From CAWCON01 sp963797185 (GTDB lineage Bacteria; Patescibacteriota; Saccharimonadia; Saccharimonadales; UBA4665), in NCBI GenBank assembly GCA_963797185.1, contig CAWCON010000001.1, forward strand, positions 415,077 through 479,076: a stretch of DNA of 64,000 bases, in the 5' to 3' direction. The notes beneath the pieces are model-generated. The model had not been told where the DNA came from and did not search any database. It saw nothing but the letters and a program-made list of their open reading frames with translations. Below are positions 41,137 to 49,511 of this stretch, piece after piece; positions within the stretch are counted from its first letter, which is position 1, and each line of letters starts with the position of its first letter. The translations under genes were made by a program, and so were the position numbers.

Positions 41137-42372
41137 ATGTTATCACAATTATTAGGAGCCCGAGAGCCTGACTTTAGGCTTAGGCTGAATGAACTAGAAC
41201 GCAGTAGGACTTCGTCGGCTGCGGATATTCATTTATCAACTGAAATCTTACGACGTACTCAAGCTAAAATACGCGAGTTGGGTCTTGATCCGCGTGACAC
41301 TAGCGGCGAAGAACTATACCAAGCTCTCAGGCAACGATTACTTGACGACAATCGTCGACTCATGACTCACTTGGAACTTGACGATAACGCGAGTTCAGCA
41401 GAGATACTGTCCGCCGTTCAGCAATTTGTGACTAAATTAGCCATCCCACGTAGCTGCTTTGCGATTAAGCATAGCACCATTAAAAGGATGTTAACCAATG
41501 TCGTCCCGACACGAACTATGCGCTTGTTGGGCTATCGCTCTCTGAGTTCAATGCTCAAACGTGAACCAGTCAGTCAGATCTATGCTGCGGCTATGGTAGC
41601 CGAGTCTCGTACATGGCGTGACTCACTTATGCAGCAGTATGCCTTACTACAGCCAAGCAATTTCGAGACAAGGCCAACCGTTATTTACTACCCTAAATCT
41701 GCTAAATGGCAAAACATAGCTAATGAATTTATGCAGAAACATCACCATGTGAGTATTGCTTTTAAGGAGTTAGGAGGCCTTGTAGTGCTGCCAGTGAACG
41801 TTGAGATTCCTGCGTTGGCTATCACGACCGTCCTGTTGCTTCTCGAGGGTATGAATGATATCCGTAGCAGCGGCGCTTACTTGAAATTGCAACAGGTTCG
41901 ACCTGACTTTGGCAATTTAGTAGCCCGTATTATGAGTGATTCTCCAATTGCTTCATTCCGTTTTAATAGTGATGCTCTATCATGGAACATCATTCAACAC
42001 TATTACAACAAGTCACCAAGTGCTGCTTATTCATCACTATTTGAACCTCACCTACAAGTTGAGGACATGGAACTTATCTCGGCGGAAAATGCTATTATCG
42101 AGAGGATGCCAGCCCTTGAATTTTGGGAGGGTACTAACAATTTGGCTCACCTTGATGACGATCAGCCCGTTTCGTTCAATATGGCTGATGTAGCGTTATC
42201 AGTTGCCAATAACATTCCGTTTAAAAACAGGGTAGTTCAGTATATGCGGAATCATGTCTGGTGCGATTTGTTGGCACGATATCTTAAGCCGGATGATCTT
42301 GAGCATATTTTACTTGAACCAAATAGCGCAATGACACTCGAGCCGGCTTTGGCGCAGATCGACGAGAACTAG
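41137..42372 (+). CDS. Hypothetical protein, about 411 residues
   Basis: Not recognised. A large soluble protein beginning MLSQLLGAREPDFRLRLNEL, mostly helical and charged, with no signal peptide or ATP-binding motif. It has a His/Phe-containing middle (FMQKHHHVSIAFKELGG) and a short hydrophobic patch (about 225-242) too short to be clearly membrane. Start set at 41137 because the ATG at 41128 overlaps a TACAAT -10 box (41124-41129) that sits seven bases before 41137. Its stop abuts the ATG of the LOG-like gene, so the two are probably one operon. Confidence 0.65.
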   Translation: MLSQLLGAREPDFRLRLNELERSRTSSAADIHLSTEILRRTQAKIRELGLDPRDTSGEELYQALRQRLLDDNRRLMTHLELDDNASSAEILSAVQQFVTKLAIPRSCFAIKHSTIKRMLTNVVPTRTMRLLGYRSLSSMLKREPVSQIYAAAMVAESRTWRDSLMQQYALLQPSNFETRPTVIYYPKSAKWQNIANEFMQKHHHVSIAFKELGGLVVLPVNVEIPALAITTVLLLLEGMNDIRSSGAYLKLQQVRPDFGNLVARIMSDSPIASFRFNSDALSWNIIQHYYNKSPSAAYSSLFEPHLQVEDMELISAENAIIERMPALEFWEGTNNLAHLDDDQPVSFNMADVALSVANNIPFKNRVVQYMRNHVWCDLLARYLKPDDLEHILLEPNSAMTLEPALAQIDEN

Positions 42373-42939
42373 ATGTATCAAATTTGCATTTCTGGGGCAT
42401 CAAAGGGAGATAGTGTTGTTGAGGGCAAGGAATTAGCACGAAGAGCTGGTGCGGCGATTGCTCGTGCTGGTCACTCATTGCTCAGCGGGGCGACCGTTGG
42501 CATACCAAATTATGCGGCTGAAGGCTATAAAGCTGCTGGTGGTACTATGAGCGTTGGCCTGAGTCCTGCCGCTTCTAAGATTGAACATGTTTATAAATAC
42601 CGATTGCCGGTCAAGGCCTATGACACGATCCTTTACACTGGCCTGCATTATGTTGGGCGCGATGCACTTCTAATTACTTCAGCTGATGCTGTTATTAGCA
42701 TTGGCGGTCGGCTTGGTACTCTTCATGAGTTTACGATAGCAATGGAAACAAATACTCCAATCGGTTTTCTGCAGGGAGCCGGTGGAATCAGCAACGAAAT
42801 TAAGGCTATCATTGAAGCATCCGGTGAACATCGAGTTGCTGCCAAGGTTATCTTTTCGTCAGACGCTGACGAACTCGTAACTACCATGACCACCTATCTT
42901 GATAAAACGCATGCTCATTACAAGAGTTTGTACGAGTAA
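42373..42939 (+). CDS. LOG-like Rossmann-fold protein (SLOG superfamily)
   Basis: A 188-residue protein with MYQICISGASKG at the N-terminus, LLSGATVGIPNYAAEGYKAAGGTMSVGLSP, and SADAVISIGGRLGTLHEFTIAMETNTPIGFL. The last segment resembles the GGxGTxxE phosphate-binding motif of lysine-decarboxylase-like (LOG) and DprA-like SLOG proteins. Members cleave nucleotide N-glycosidic bonds or sense nucleotides; whether this one is an active cytokinin riboside hydrolase-like enzyme is unknown. Its ATG abuts the previous stop codon. The unknown neighbour may be its partner, but no ligand can be inferred. Confidence 0.78.
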   Translation: MYQICISGASKGDSVVEGKELARRAGAAIARAGHSLLSGATVGIPNYAAEGYKAAGGTMSVGLSPAASKIEHVYKYRLPVKAYDTILYTGLHYVGRDALLITSADAVISIGGRLGTLHEFTIAMETNTPIGFLQGAGGISNEIKAIIEASGEHRVAAKVIFSSDADELVTTMTTYLDKTHAHYKSLYE

Positions 42940-42996
42940 ATAGTCTCCTTACTGATCACTGCATTAAGTGAGCTTTGCTAAGCATCGAAAGGTTCT

Positions 42997-43005
42997 TGGT
43001 ACAAT
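42997..43005 (+). promoter_or_regulatory. Extended -10 promoter of uvrB (leaderless)
   Basis: TGG followed by TACAAT, six bases before the ATG at 43012. No ribosome site separates them. Confidence 0.6.
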
Positions 43006-43011
43006 AGGATG

Positions 43012-44976
43012 ATGGATAAGTTCGAACTTATAAGTGATTTTCAGCCGACAGGTGATCAACCAACTGCCATTGCCAAACTTAGCAAAGGTATAAGTGCTGG
43101 CGATAAGGAACAGGTGCTATTGGGTGTAACAGGTTCCGGCAAAACGTTTACTATGGCTAATCTCATTGCTCAGTTTCAGCGACCAACTCTGGTATTGAGC
43201 CATAACAAAACCTTAGCAGCCCAACTTTATAATGAGTTCCGTAATTTTTTCCCGAAAAACGCTGTTCATTATTTCGTAAGTTACTTTGATTACTACCAAC
43301 CAGAAGCATATATTCCTCGTTCTGATACGTACATCGAAAAGGATAGCGATATTAATGAAGAAATTGATCGTTTGAGACACGCCGCAACTGATGCACTACT
43401 AAAGCGCCGTGACGTCATTATTGTAGCTAGTGTTAGTTGTATCTACGGAATTGGTTCGGTGGAAGATTATAGTAATCTCTCAATTACCGTTAAGGCTGGC
43501 GAACGACGGTTGCGGGATAAATTCCTACGTCATCTGACAGATATTCAATACCAGCGAAATGATATTGATTTTCATCGTAGCACATTCCGTGTTCGCGGTG
43601 ATGTCGTTGATGTTTTTCCAGCCAGCGAAGAACAGGCATACAGAATCGAATTTTTTGATGAAACCGTAGAACGGATTACCCAGATTGATCCGCTGACCGG
43701 TGAAGTCTTGGCAAATATGTTAACGTTAGATATTTTCCCTAGTTCGCATTATGCGACACCTCGCGAGAAACTTACTCGTGCACTCGTTAAAATTGAAGAT
43801 GAACTTTCTTCCCGACTGGCATACTTTAAAAAGGAGGGTAAGTTACTTGAAGCGCAACGCCTGGAACAACGAACTCGTTTTGATCTCGAGATGCTAGAGC
43901 AAACCGGTTTCGTTAAAGGTATTGAAAATTACAGCCGATACTTGACTGATCGTGAGGCTGGCGAGCAACCTGCTACATTACTCGACTATTTCCCGGATGA
44001 TTACTTGATGTTTGTTGACGAATCGCACATGACAATGCCGCAACTTAGAGGTATGTATAACGGTGATCGTGCTCGGAAAGAAGTGCTGGTTGATTATGGT
44101 TTTCGTTTGCCGAGCGCTCTCGATAATCGACCGCTTACCTTTGTCGAATTCGAAAAACATGTGAACCAGCTTATCTATGTAAGCGCAACCCCTGCTGAAT
44201 ATGAATTGAATCGTAGTCCATCTCCGGCTCAACAAGTTATCCGACCAACTGGTTTGCTGGATCCTCCCATAGAGGTCCGTCCGATTAAAGGACAAATAGA
44301 TGACTTAATTAACGAGATCCGAATACGCATCGCAAAACATCAAAGAGTGCTAGTGACGACGTTAACGAAACGGATGTCCGAAGACTTGGCTGAGTATTTA
44401 CAGGAAATATCCATTAAAGTAGCATACTTGCATAGTGATATCGATACGCTTGACCGGACCGATATCTTGCGGGATTTGCGACTTGGTGTTTATGACGTTC
44501 TGGTAGGCATCAACTTGCTTCGAGAAGGCCTTGATTTACCAGAAGTGAGTCTTGTGGCGATTCTGGATGCTGATAAGGAAGGTTTCTTGCGCAGCGAGCA
44601 AGCGCTTACTCAAACAGTTGGTCGTGCTGCTCGCCATGAGCAAGGACGCGTCATAATGTATGCTGACAATATCACGGGTAGCATGAAGCGGACGATTGAT
44701 GAGACTAATCGGCGTCGAGATATACAGGAGGCTTATAACAAAGAACACCATATTACTCCCCGAGGTATTACAAGAGAAATTGGCAAAGGCATGAATCCTG
44801 ATCTCCCCGAGGAAGCAAAAAAAGCGAAACTTGATCTTAAATCAATTCCAAAAGACGAATACAAAACGGTTGTCAAAGACCTAACTGCTCAAATGAATCT
44901 TGCATCAGCCAATTTAGAATTTGAAAAAGCGGCTGAACTTAGAGACATAATTAACCATATTAAATCAAAAATGTAG
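43012..44976 (+). CDS. uvrB: Excinuclease ABC subunit UvrB
   Basis: DNA damage-verifying helicase of nucleotide excision repair, acting with UvrA and UvrC. About 654 residues: Walker [15 protein letters not shown], the beta-hairpin region [17 protein letters not shown], motif [22 protein letters not shown], motif VI region [20 protein letters not shown], and a C-terminal UvrC-binding UVR motif ([19 protein letters not shown]). Full length and intact. Either of two adjacent ATGs (43009, 43012) can start; 43012 fits the promoter spacing. Not in an operon: LOG-like gene upstream and gatC downstream both have their own spacing. DNA damage control is not visible (no LexA box seen). Confidence 0.97.
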   Translation: MDKFELISDFQPTGDQPTAIAKLSKGISAGDKEQVLLGVTGSGKTFTMANLIAQFQRPTLVLSHNKTLAAQLYNEFRNFFPKNAVHYFVSYFDYYQPEAYIPRSDTYIEKDSDINEEIDRLRHAATDALLKRRDVIIVASVSCIYGIGSVEDYSNLSITVKAGERRLRDKFLRHLTDIQYQRNDIDFHRSTFRVRGDVVDVFPASEEQAYRIEFFDETVERITQIDPLTGEVLANMLTLDIFPSSHYATPREKLTRALVKIEDELSSRLAYFKKEGKLLEAQRLEQRTRFDLEMLEQTGFVKGIENYSRYLTDREAGEQPATLLDYFPDDYLMFVDESHMTMPQLRGMYNGDRARKEVLVDYGFRLPSALDNRPLTFVEFEKHVNQLIYVSATPAEYELNRSPSPAQQVIRPTGLLDPPIEVRPIKGQIDDLINEIRIRIAKHQRVLVTTLTKRMSEDLAEYLQEISIKVAYLHSDIDTLDRTDILRDLRLGVYDVLVGINLLREGLDLPEVSLVAILDADKEGFLRSEQALTQTVGRAARHEQGRVIMYADNITGSMKRTIDETNRRRDIQEAYNKEHHITPRGITREIGKGMNPDLPEEAKKAKLDLKSIPKDEYKTVVKDLTAQMNLASANLEFEKAAELRDIINHIKSKM

Positions 44977-45022
44977 ATCATTGGCTGGCTACCCATAGAA
45001 ACGTGATATATAGCGCGTACGG

Positions 45023-45031
45023 TGTTATACT
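45023..45031 (+). promoter_or_regulatory. Extended -10 promoter of the gatCAB operon (leaderless)
   Basis: TGT followed by TATACT, eight bases before the ATG at 45040. The 10-mer ATATATAGCG just upstream (45006-45015) is the same as the dyad arm at the glutaredoxin promoter. Confidence 0.6.
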
Positions 45032-45039
45032 ATCAGGAA

Positions 45040-45330
45040 ATGACCAAGCTCACACGGGACGATGTCTTGAAATTGGCTCAATTAGCGAAACTGGAACTTA
45101 GCGACCAAGAGGTCGAAGCTTTTCGTACTGACCTAAGCGAGATATTACAATATGTCGAACAATTACAAACGATATCGGTAGACAATCTAGAACCTACTAG
45201 CCAAGTAACAGGACTAACAAATGTTACCCGCGATGACACCGTTATTGACTACGGCTATGCTCCGGAGGAATTGCTCAAGAATGTTCCTGCGGTCCAGGAT
45301 GGACAGATTAAAGTCAGGCGAATACTGTGA
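45040..45330 (+). CDS. gatC: Asp-tRNA(Asn)/Glu-tRNA(Gln) amidotransferase subunit C
   Basis: A 96-residue small subunit that stabilises GatA in the GatCAB complex. It begins MTKLTRDDVLKLAQLAKLEL, with the family's SDQEVEAFRTDLSEILQYVEQLQ, DNLEPTSQV, and the C-terminal ELLKNVPAVQDGQIKVRRIL. Start at 45040 because the upstream GTG (45022) lies inside the promoter. The stop TGA overlaps the gatA ATG (TGATG). The complex converts mischarged Glu-tRNA-Gln or Asp-tRNA-Asn to the correct form, fitting the lone tRNA-Gln(CUG) seen at 20.6 kb. Confidence 0.95.
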   Translation: MTKLTRDDVLKLAQLAKLELSDQEVEAFRTDLSEILQYVEQLQTISVDNLEPTSQVTGLTNVTRDDTVIDYGYAPEELLKNVPAVQDGQIKVRRIL

Positions 45331-46748
45331 TGAGCCGGCCGTTAATAGCTGATTTAGCGAATGACATTAAAAGTGGTAAGGTTAATGCTCAAGATCTCGT
45401 CCGACAATCGCTTGACAAGCTTGCTAAACACGCTGAATATGAGACCGTCTTGGCGACATTGGATAAAACCGCTGAGAAGCGAGCGGAAGTGATTGACCAA
45501 AAGATCAAGAATAAAGAAGAGGTAGGACGATTGGCCGGTATTCCATTCATAGCGAAAGATAATTTTCTTGTTTTTGGTTCAGAAACGACAGCTGCCAGTA
45601 ATATCCTAAAGGGTTTTACGGCTCCATATCAAGCGACAGCAATTAATCGACTCGAAGCAGAGGGCGCTATCTGTATTGCTAAAGCCAATCTCGATGCTTT
45701 CGCTCACGGTTCGAGCACAGAGAACAGTGACTTCATGATTACGAAGAACCCTCACGACAAGACAAGAGTTCCGGGCGGTAGTTCTGGCGGCCCAAGTGCG
45801 GTCGTGGCTCTTGATATAGTTCCGTTCGCACTTGGTACTGATACGGGTGGATCAATTAGACAACCAGCAAGTTTCTGCGGGATTGTCGGCTACAAACCGA
45901 CCTACGGTTTGGTCTCACGTAGTGGCGTCGTCGCTATGGCAAGCAGTACTGACACCATTGGTCCGTTAACCCAAAACGTTGAAGATGCGGCACTAGTGCT
46001 GGACGTTATCGCAGGAAAAGATGAACTCGATAGTACTATGATTGAAAGAGACCCAGAGAGTTATACGAAGCTTGATCGCCCAGACGCTCCACGAGTCGGG
46101 ATAATCAAAGAATATATGGGTGAAGGGCTGCAGACAGATGTTCGAAAAATCATTAATGAATCAGTTGAAAAACTACAAAAGCATAATATTAATGTCAGCG
46201 AGGTTAGCCTACCCTCTCTTCCGTATGCTTTAGCGGTCTATTATATAATTTGTCCTGCCGAAGTAAGTAGTAATCTTGGCCGATATGATGGACAGCGATA
46301 TGGTTATAGCTATCCTGACGCCACAAACTTATCTGAAAGCTTCACGCAAACACGCTCAATCGGTTTTGGTAATGAAGCAAAGCGTAGAGTTATGATTGGC
46401 ACCCATGTACTAAGCAGTGGTTACTATGATGCATATTATAAAAAAGCACAGACAGTCAGAACAAAAATGATCCATGAGTTTGAGACGGTATTTCAGGACT
46501 TTGACTTTTTAATTGGGCCAACGGTCCCATCCACTGCCTTTAAAATTGGTCAGCACACAGCACATCCACTGGAAATGTATTTAAGCGATATAATGACAGT
46601 AGGGGTTAATTTAGTAGGTATTCCGGCTATCAGTATTCCTGCAGGCCTAAGTGGTGGTCTCCCTGTTGGTTTACAAATTATGGCGCCCCAGAAAAAAGAT
46701 CGACAATTACTTGCTATGGCAAAATCAATCGAGGAAATTTTATTATGA
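45330..46748 (+). CDS. gatA: Asp-tRNA(Asn)/Glu-tRNA(Gln) amidotransferase subunit A
   Basis: Amidase subunit releasing ammonia from glutamine. The Ser-cisSer-Lys triad is visible: GIPFIAKDNF (Lys), VPGGSSGGPSAVVA (cisSer region) and LGTDTGGSIRQPASFCG (nucleophile Ser), then VGYKPTYGLVSRSG. The C-terminal PAISIPAGLSGGLPVGLQIMAP is typical. The 472 residues are the usual length. It starts within the gatC stop and overlaps the next gene by four bases, so it is part of the gatC-gatA-X-gatB operon. Confidence 0.96.
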   Translation: MSRPLIADLANDIKSGKVNAQDLVRQSLDKLAKHAEYETVLATLDKTAEKRAEVIDQKIKNKEEVGRLAGIPFIAKDNFLVFGSETTAASNILKGFTAPYQATAINRLEAEGAICIAKANLDAFAHGSSTENSDFMITKNPHDKTRVPGGSSGGPSAVVALDIVPFALGTDTGGSIRQPASFCGIVGYKPTYGLVSRSGVVAMASSTDTIGPLTQNVEDAALVLDVIAGKDELDSTMIERDPESYTKLDRPDAPRVGIIKEYMGEGLQTDVRKIINESVEKLQKHNINVSEVSLPSLPYALAVYYIICPAEVSSNLGRYDGQRYGYSYPDATNLSESFTQTRSIGFGNEAKRRVMIGTHVLSSGYYDAYYKKAQTVRTKMIHEFETVFQDFDFLIGPTVPSTAFKIGQHTAHPLEMYLSDIMTVGVNLVGIPAISIPAGLSGGLPVGLQIMAPQKKDRQLLAMAKSIEEILL

Positions 46749-47152
46749 AAGCAATCGCTGAATTAATCATCGGGCTAGTGTTCATCATTTTAGTTATCGT
46801 AATGGCTGAATTTGTACGACGTCGTCCCCGCCATCTTGATAAAGATTATTTTGAACGACAGTGGCAAGAACTTCAAAAATTGTGTGCCAGTAAATCCACT
46901 TGGGAATTGGCAGTGATTAATGGCGATAATTTACTTGATGAGGCCTTAAAGAAGTTGCATTTTAAGGGCAAGACAATGGGCGAGAGGCTCGTTGCTGCTC
47001 AGCACTCAATTTCTGATAATGATGCTGTGTGGTATGGACATAAGCTTCGTAATAGTCTTGTTCACGAAACCAATGTCAAACTCAAGCGAGGACAGGTCAA
47101 GCAGGCACTAGTAGGTTTTCGGAGAGCCCTAAAAGACTTAAAAGCACTATAA
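46745..47152 (+). CDS. Small membrane-anchored protein inside the gat operon, 135 residues
   Basis: Not recognised as a named family. One N-terminal hydrophobic helix (about 3-24, ending in RRRP) is followed by a charged helical domain with WQELQKLCASKSTWELAVI, LDEALKKLHFKGKTMGERL and LRNSLVHETN. Similar short proteins with the NxLVHE-like stretch are common in Patescibacteria, and their role is unknown. Start codon overlaps the gatA stop (ATGA) and gatB follows 16 bases later, so it is co-translated with the amidotransferase. A role in tRNA-dependent amidation is not shown by any motif; it may simply share the operon. Confidence 0.7.
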   Translation: MKAIAELIIGLVFIILVIVMAEFVRRRPRHLDKDYFERQWQELQKLCASKSTWELAVINGDNLLDEALKKLHFKGKTMGERLVAAQHSISDNDAVWYGHKLRNSLVHETNVKLKRGQVKQALVGFRRALKDLKAL

Positions 47153-47168
47153 GCTAATTGAATATAAT

Positions 47169-48650
47169 ATGAGCGCAACAACGAATAGCAAGAAGTACTC
47201 GCCGACAATTGGGATTGAATGCCATGTTCAGCTGAAAACGAACACTAAATTATTCGCAGGTGTCAGTAATGACGCAAAACAGGCAGCGCCTAACAGCCTC
47301 GTTAGCCATATTTGTTTTGGCTTGCCAGGTGCATTGCCAGTCCTTAATAAAGAGGCGCTTCACTTGGCGATTCGGGCTGCCTTTGCGCTGAATGTGTCTC
47401 CTCAAAAATTTAGTAAATTTGATCGAAAGCATTACTTTTATCCGGATTTGCCTAAGGGATATCAGATTACTCAGTTTGATCAGCCAATTATATTAGGTGG
47501 TAACGTTACGATTGAGGCTAATGGCGGTGCGCAGAAGATTGCAGTTACCAGAGCACATCTTGAAGAAGACGCAGGTAAGAGTACTCATCCTTCCGGTAAA
47601 GACTATAGTTTAGTTGATCTTAACCGCGCTGGCACGCCATTATTAGAGATCGTTTCTGAACCCGATATGCATTCATCAGCAGAAGCTAAAGCATACGTTA
47701 GAGAGCTTTACTTATGCATGCGCTATGCTGATGTATCTGATGCAAATCTATATTTTGGTAATATGCGTTTCGATGTTAATGTCAGCGTGAGTGCTCAGCC
47801 GGGGACACTAGGAACACGAACAGAGACTAAAAATCTTAACTCATTTCGAGCGGTTGAGAAGGCGGTAGACTATGAAATCAAACGGCAAGTTGATTTGCTC
47901 GAGAAAGGCCAACGAATTATTCAAGAAACGCGTGGCTGGCATGACACGAAACAAAAAACTTTCTCGCAACGGTCAAAGGAAGAGGCGAATGATTATCGCT
48001 ATTTCCCCGAACCCGATCTCCCTCCAGTAGTACTTGATGATGATTTTGTTAAGATGGTTCTTAAAGAGATGCCTATCATGCCAGCTGAATGGCGCGATCG
48101 CTTGGAAGCACTTGGTCTCGATAAATCACATATAGAAACTTTATTAGATGCCGAGATAGAAGAAGAAGGCGTCCGTTATCTTTCATTGATAGAAACTCAT
48201 TTAGCAGAGCCTAATTTTGCACGTTCGATTGCCAACTGGGAAATTAACGTAGAAATACCGCAACGCCGAGCAGGAGAAATTAAGCATCCCATAGATGACG
48301 ATACTAAGTCGAAAATTTTTTCAGCAACTTACCAATTAGTACAAACGGATAAATTAAGTTCAAGCAGGGCAAAAGATCTTATTATTGCACTATTTAACCA
48401 AACGGAACTTCCAGAGAATATTGAAGCTTTTGCACAGACAAAAGGGTATATCCAAGAGTCTGATGAGGATGCGATTGCTAGCATAGTTGCAAAGGTACTC
48501 ACCGATAACCCGGCAGCCGCTCAGGATGTGAAAGATGGCCAGTTAAAAGCTATTGGCTTCTTAGTTGGGCAAGTTATGAAACTCTCGGCTGGTAAGGCTA
48601 ATCCTGGTCTTGCTCAAACACTGATTAAAAAACAGCTTGAAATATCATAG
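47169..48650 (+). CDS. gatB: Asp-tRNA(Asn)/Glu-tRNA(Gln) amidotransferase subunit B
   Basis: Kinase and tRNA-binding subunit of GatCAB. The cradle domain carries IGIECHVQLKTNTKLF, the family's FGLPGALPVLNKEA, and KFDRKHYFYPDLPKGYQITQFD. HLEEDAGKSTH and VDLNRAGTPLLEIVSEPDM form the ATP site, and DYRYFPEPDLPP is present. The C-terminal YqeY-like tail ends LIKKQLEIS. The 493 residues are full length. No strong ribosome site precedes it, so it probably relies on read-through from the gene before. A stem-loop (48657-48690) follows the stop. Confidence 0.96.
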   Translation: MSATTNSKKYSPTIGIECHVQLKTNTKLFAGVSNDAKQAAPNSLVSHICFGLPGALPVLNKEALHLAIRAAFALNVSPQKFSKFDRKHYFYPDLPKGYQITQFDQPIILGGNVTIEANGGAQKIAVTRAHLEEDAGKSTHPSGKDYSLVDLNRAGTPLLEIVSEPDMHSSAEAKAYVRELYLCMRYADVSDANLYFGNMRFDVNVSVSAQPGTLGTRTETKNLNSFRAVEKAVDYEIKRQVDLLEKGQRIIQETRGWHDTKQKTFSQRSKEEANDYRYFPEPDLPPVVLDDDFVKMVLKEMPIMPAEWRDRLEALGLDKSHIETLLDAEIEEEGVRYLSLIETHLAEPNFARSIANWEINVEIPQRRAGEIKHPIDDDTKSKIFSATYQLVQTDKLSSSRAKDLIIALFNQTELPENIEAFAQTKGYIQESDEDAIASIVAKVLTDNPAAAQDVKDGQLKAIGFLVGQVMKLSAGKANPGLAQTLIKKQLEIS

Positions 48651-48656
48651 CAAAAT

Positions 48657-48690
48657 AAGCTTGATAGTTATTTAAGAACTTATCAGGCTT
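48657..48690 (+). terminator. Stem-loop after gatB
   Basis: AAGCTTGATAG and CTTATCAGGCTT can pair with one bulge and one mismatch around an AT-rich loop. No T-tract follows, so its role as terminator is tentative. Confidence 0.4.
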
Positions 48691-48746
48691 AGAAGATTGA
48701 AGTAAGAGAAGCCTTACTAATATGTTGTATAATGACAACATACATT

Positions 48747-49013
48747 ATGGATTTTGCTTTTAAATTACTGGTCATTATTGTTTCCTCAGCTCTAACTTTA
48801 TTCTTGATCGTAGGAATCATAGCTGTTATTCGATTAATAGGGGTTCTATCGAGCCTTAAAAGAATTACACAGAAAGCAGAAAAAATTGCCGATTCAGCTG
48901 AAGCTGTTGGTGACTTTTTCCGTAAATCAGCGGGCCCAGTAGCGCTCGGCAAATTTATTACTAATATTGCTGAATCAATCTCACATCATAAAAGTCATAA
49001 AGGAGACAGTTAG
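48747..49013 (+). CDS. Small membrane protein upstream of the YtxH-like gene, 88 residues
   Basis: One long hydrophobic segment (about 5-28) followed by a charged helical tail with repeated Ala/Lys/Glu (LKRITQKAEKIADSAEAVGDF) that looks like an amphipathic or coiled-coil helix. No family recognised. The start at 48747 is preferred to 48732, whose ATG overlaps the TATAAT box (48728-48733). The next gene starts one base after the stop and encodes a YtxH-like protein of similar layout, so the pair is probably a small envelope-associated operon just before dnaE. Confidence 0.6.
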   Translation: MDFAFKLLVIIVSSALTLFLIVGIIAVIRLIGVLSSLKRITQKAEKIADSAEAVGDFFRKSAGPVALGKFITNIAESISHHKSHKGDS

Positions 49014-49014
49014 T

Positions 49015-49416
49015 ATGAAGAAAAGCACCAAAAAGATAGCTTTAGGTACAATTTTTGCTGCTATTGGCGGTTATCTCGCTGGTATTCTGACAGCCCCAAA
49101 AAGTGGTAAAGAGACTCGTAAGGATATACAAAAAACAGCTGATAAAAGTATCGCATTTGCCGAGAAATCGCTGAAGCAGTTACACACCGAGCTCAATAAA
49201 AACATTACGAAAGCTACGAAAAAACTTTCTCAATTGACGGGGAAACCCAAAAAGGAATTAGAAGCAGCCCTAGAACTTGGTGTAAAGGCAAAAAACAAGG
49301 CACGTGATCTACTCAGTGCGGTTCATGAGGGTGATGCTGATGACCAAGATTTGAAAAAGGCAATTGAGAACACTACCGAAGCCATTAGTCATCTAAAAAG
49401 CTTCCTCGACAAATAG
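49015..49416 (+). CDS. YtxH domain protein
   Basis: A 133-residue protein of the YtxH-like family. A short hydrophobic segment (about 10-25, LGTIFAAIGGYLAGILTAPKSGKETR) carries the family's APKSGxxxR motif. A long, highly charged Lys/Ala-rich coiled-coil region of about 100 residues follows. Bacillus YtxH is stress-related and of unknown mechanism. Start fixed by AAGGAGA before the ATG; the frame extends upstream into the previous gene. The two genes are adjacent and probably co-expressed. Confidence 0.85.
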   Translation: MKKSTKKIALGTIFAAIGGYLAGILTAPKSGKETRKDIQKTADKSIAFAEKSLKQLHTELNKNITKATKKLSQLTGKPKKELEAALELGVKAKNKARDLLSAVHEGDADDQDLKKAIENTTEAISHLKSFLDK

Positions 49417-49511
49417 CAATCTGTAAGATTAGTCGTTGTAAAACTTGCTGTCTGAAATTTAGACTATAAACGCTATAATTTAGTAGGTAATGAGTTGAGG
49501 GTCTTTTTTGT

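Noticed and set aside
45306..45330. Possible recoded TGA (glycine) as in some candidate phyla
   Set aside because: TGA ends gatC, gnd-zwf partners and other genes exactly at family ends, so the standard code applies.
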